From an uncultured Clostridia bacterium (GTDB lineage: Bacteria > Bacillota > Clostridia > Oscillospirales > Ruminococcaceae), in contig CAMDZD010000005.1 in NCBI GenBank assembly GCA_945910815.1, positions 1 through 64,000 of the forward strand: a DNA stretch of 64,000 nt, in the 5' to 3' direction. Positions 63,826-64,000 of the stretch are shown piece after piece. The position numbers and the translations under genes were made by a program. Numbering within the stretch: position 1 is the stretch's first letter; every line of letters starts with the position of its first letter. A model generated the notes under the pieces. That model saw only the letters and a program-made list of their open reading frames with translations. It searched no databases and was not told the DNA's origin.

Positions 63826-64000
63826 ATTTAAGGAAATTTTTCATAAGGGTGTAGCCCTCTGAAATATATATTCCTGTTGATTTTGCAGTTTTTTCGTTGT
63901 ATGAATCTGTTCCCTTCTTTTTCTGACGGCTGTCATAAATCATATACGGAACAGGGTCATTTGTATGTGTTTTCAGCGAAAGAGGTGTGGGGTGGTCAGG
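63824..64000 (-). CDS. Cofactor-independent phosphoglycerate mutase, ApgM type (C-terminal part)
   Basis: Only the last 58 residues are in the window; the gene continues beyond base 64000. It reads PDHPTPLSLKTHTNDPVPYMIYDS..., then YNEKTAKSTGIYISEGYTLMKNFLK. The DHPTP, THT and DPVPY residues are the metal-site end of archaeal-type 2,3-bisphosphoglycerate-independent phosphoglycerate mutase (alkaline phosphatase superfamily), which interconverts 3- and 2-phosphoglycerate in glycolysis. In bacteria this type can act as the main mutase or with phosphonopyruvate-like side roles. Confidence 0.85.
   Translation of the reverse strand, partial: PDHPTPLSLKTHTNDPVPYMIYDSRQKKKGTDSYNEKTAKSTGIYISEGYTLMKNFLK

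Overview
The window looks like the chromosome of a low-GC, anaerobic, cellulosome-type Ruminococcus or a close Oscillospiraceae relative (inference). The basis is three secreted proteins ending in near-identical type I dockerins (a GH30 xylanase with a CBM22-like module, a BspA-type leucine-rich-repeat protein, and a Cthe_2159-like beta-helix protein), AT-rich intergenic DNA with very regular TTGACA-17-TATAAT promoters, a T-box leader, and sporulation genes (spoIIP, ytfJ, a Spo0A-like regulator). I see no phage, insertion sequence, CRISPR array or rRNA. The one RNA gene is a tRNA-Arg(CCG). The region is mostly housekeeping operons with a few unusual cassettes.

Layout. 0-9 kb: O-acetylhomoserine sulfhydrylase, a DUF2935 protein, a YunG-like/CPA1 antiporter pair, a PTS permease with IIA-IIC-IIB order plus an EEP-family phosphatase, and an ECF sigma factor fused to a membrane segment and outer domain. 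9-20 kb: dockerin LRR protein; a T-box-controlled gatC-gatA-gatB-aspS operon in which AspRS is the archaeal type; dockerin GH30 xylanase; a Spo0A-like regulator without the phosphorylatable Asp. 20-28 kb: phosphoesterase and the complete F1Fo ATP synthase operon atpIBEFHAGDC, whose c subunit has the two-carboxylate Na+ motif. 28-35 kb: dockerin beta-helix protein, then a five-gene operon (circularly permuted ATP-grasp, alpha-E, transglutaminase-like, and two AstE/M14-like proteins, one without its metal ligands). 35-42 kb: pstSCAB-phoU-phoP-phoR, then a NADAR protein. 42-48 kb: ptsI, tRNA-Arg, a permuted-papain-like protein, spoIIP, a polysaccharide deacetylase, small membrane proteins. 48-52 kb: metA and three genes matching the 5S, 1.3S and 12S parts of a biotin transcarboxylase. 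52-60 kb: an operon from an M50 protease through scpA-scpB-ytfI/J-dacF to rluB, rpmB, tandem radC genes and small DUF proteins. 60-64 kb: an EAL phosphodiesterase, DUF1292, a PAP2 phosphatase, and the end of an ApgM-type phosphoglycerate mutase.

How the parts fit. MetA (with the acetyl-CoA-type Glu111) and the sulfhydrylase together would give homocysteine by direct sulfhydrylation. AspRS and GatCAB in one T-box operon point to indirect synthesis of Asn-tRNA (and probably Gln-tRNA). PtsI and the IIABC permease indicate a working PTS, although HPr lies outside the window. The dockerin proteins imply a scaffoldin elsewhere. The best candidate for an under-described system is the ATP-grasp/alpha-E/transglutaminase/AstE-pair operon, which has a strong promoter followed at once by an intrinsic terminator.
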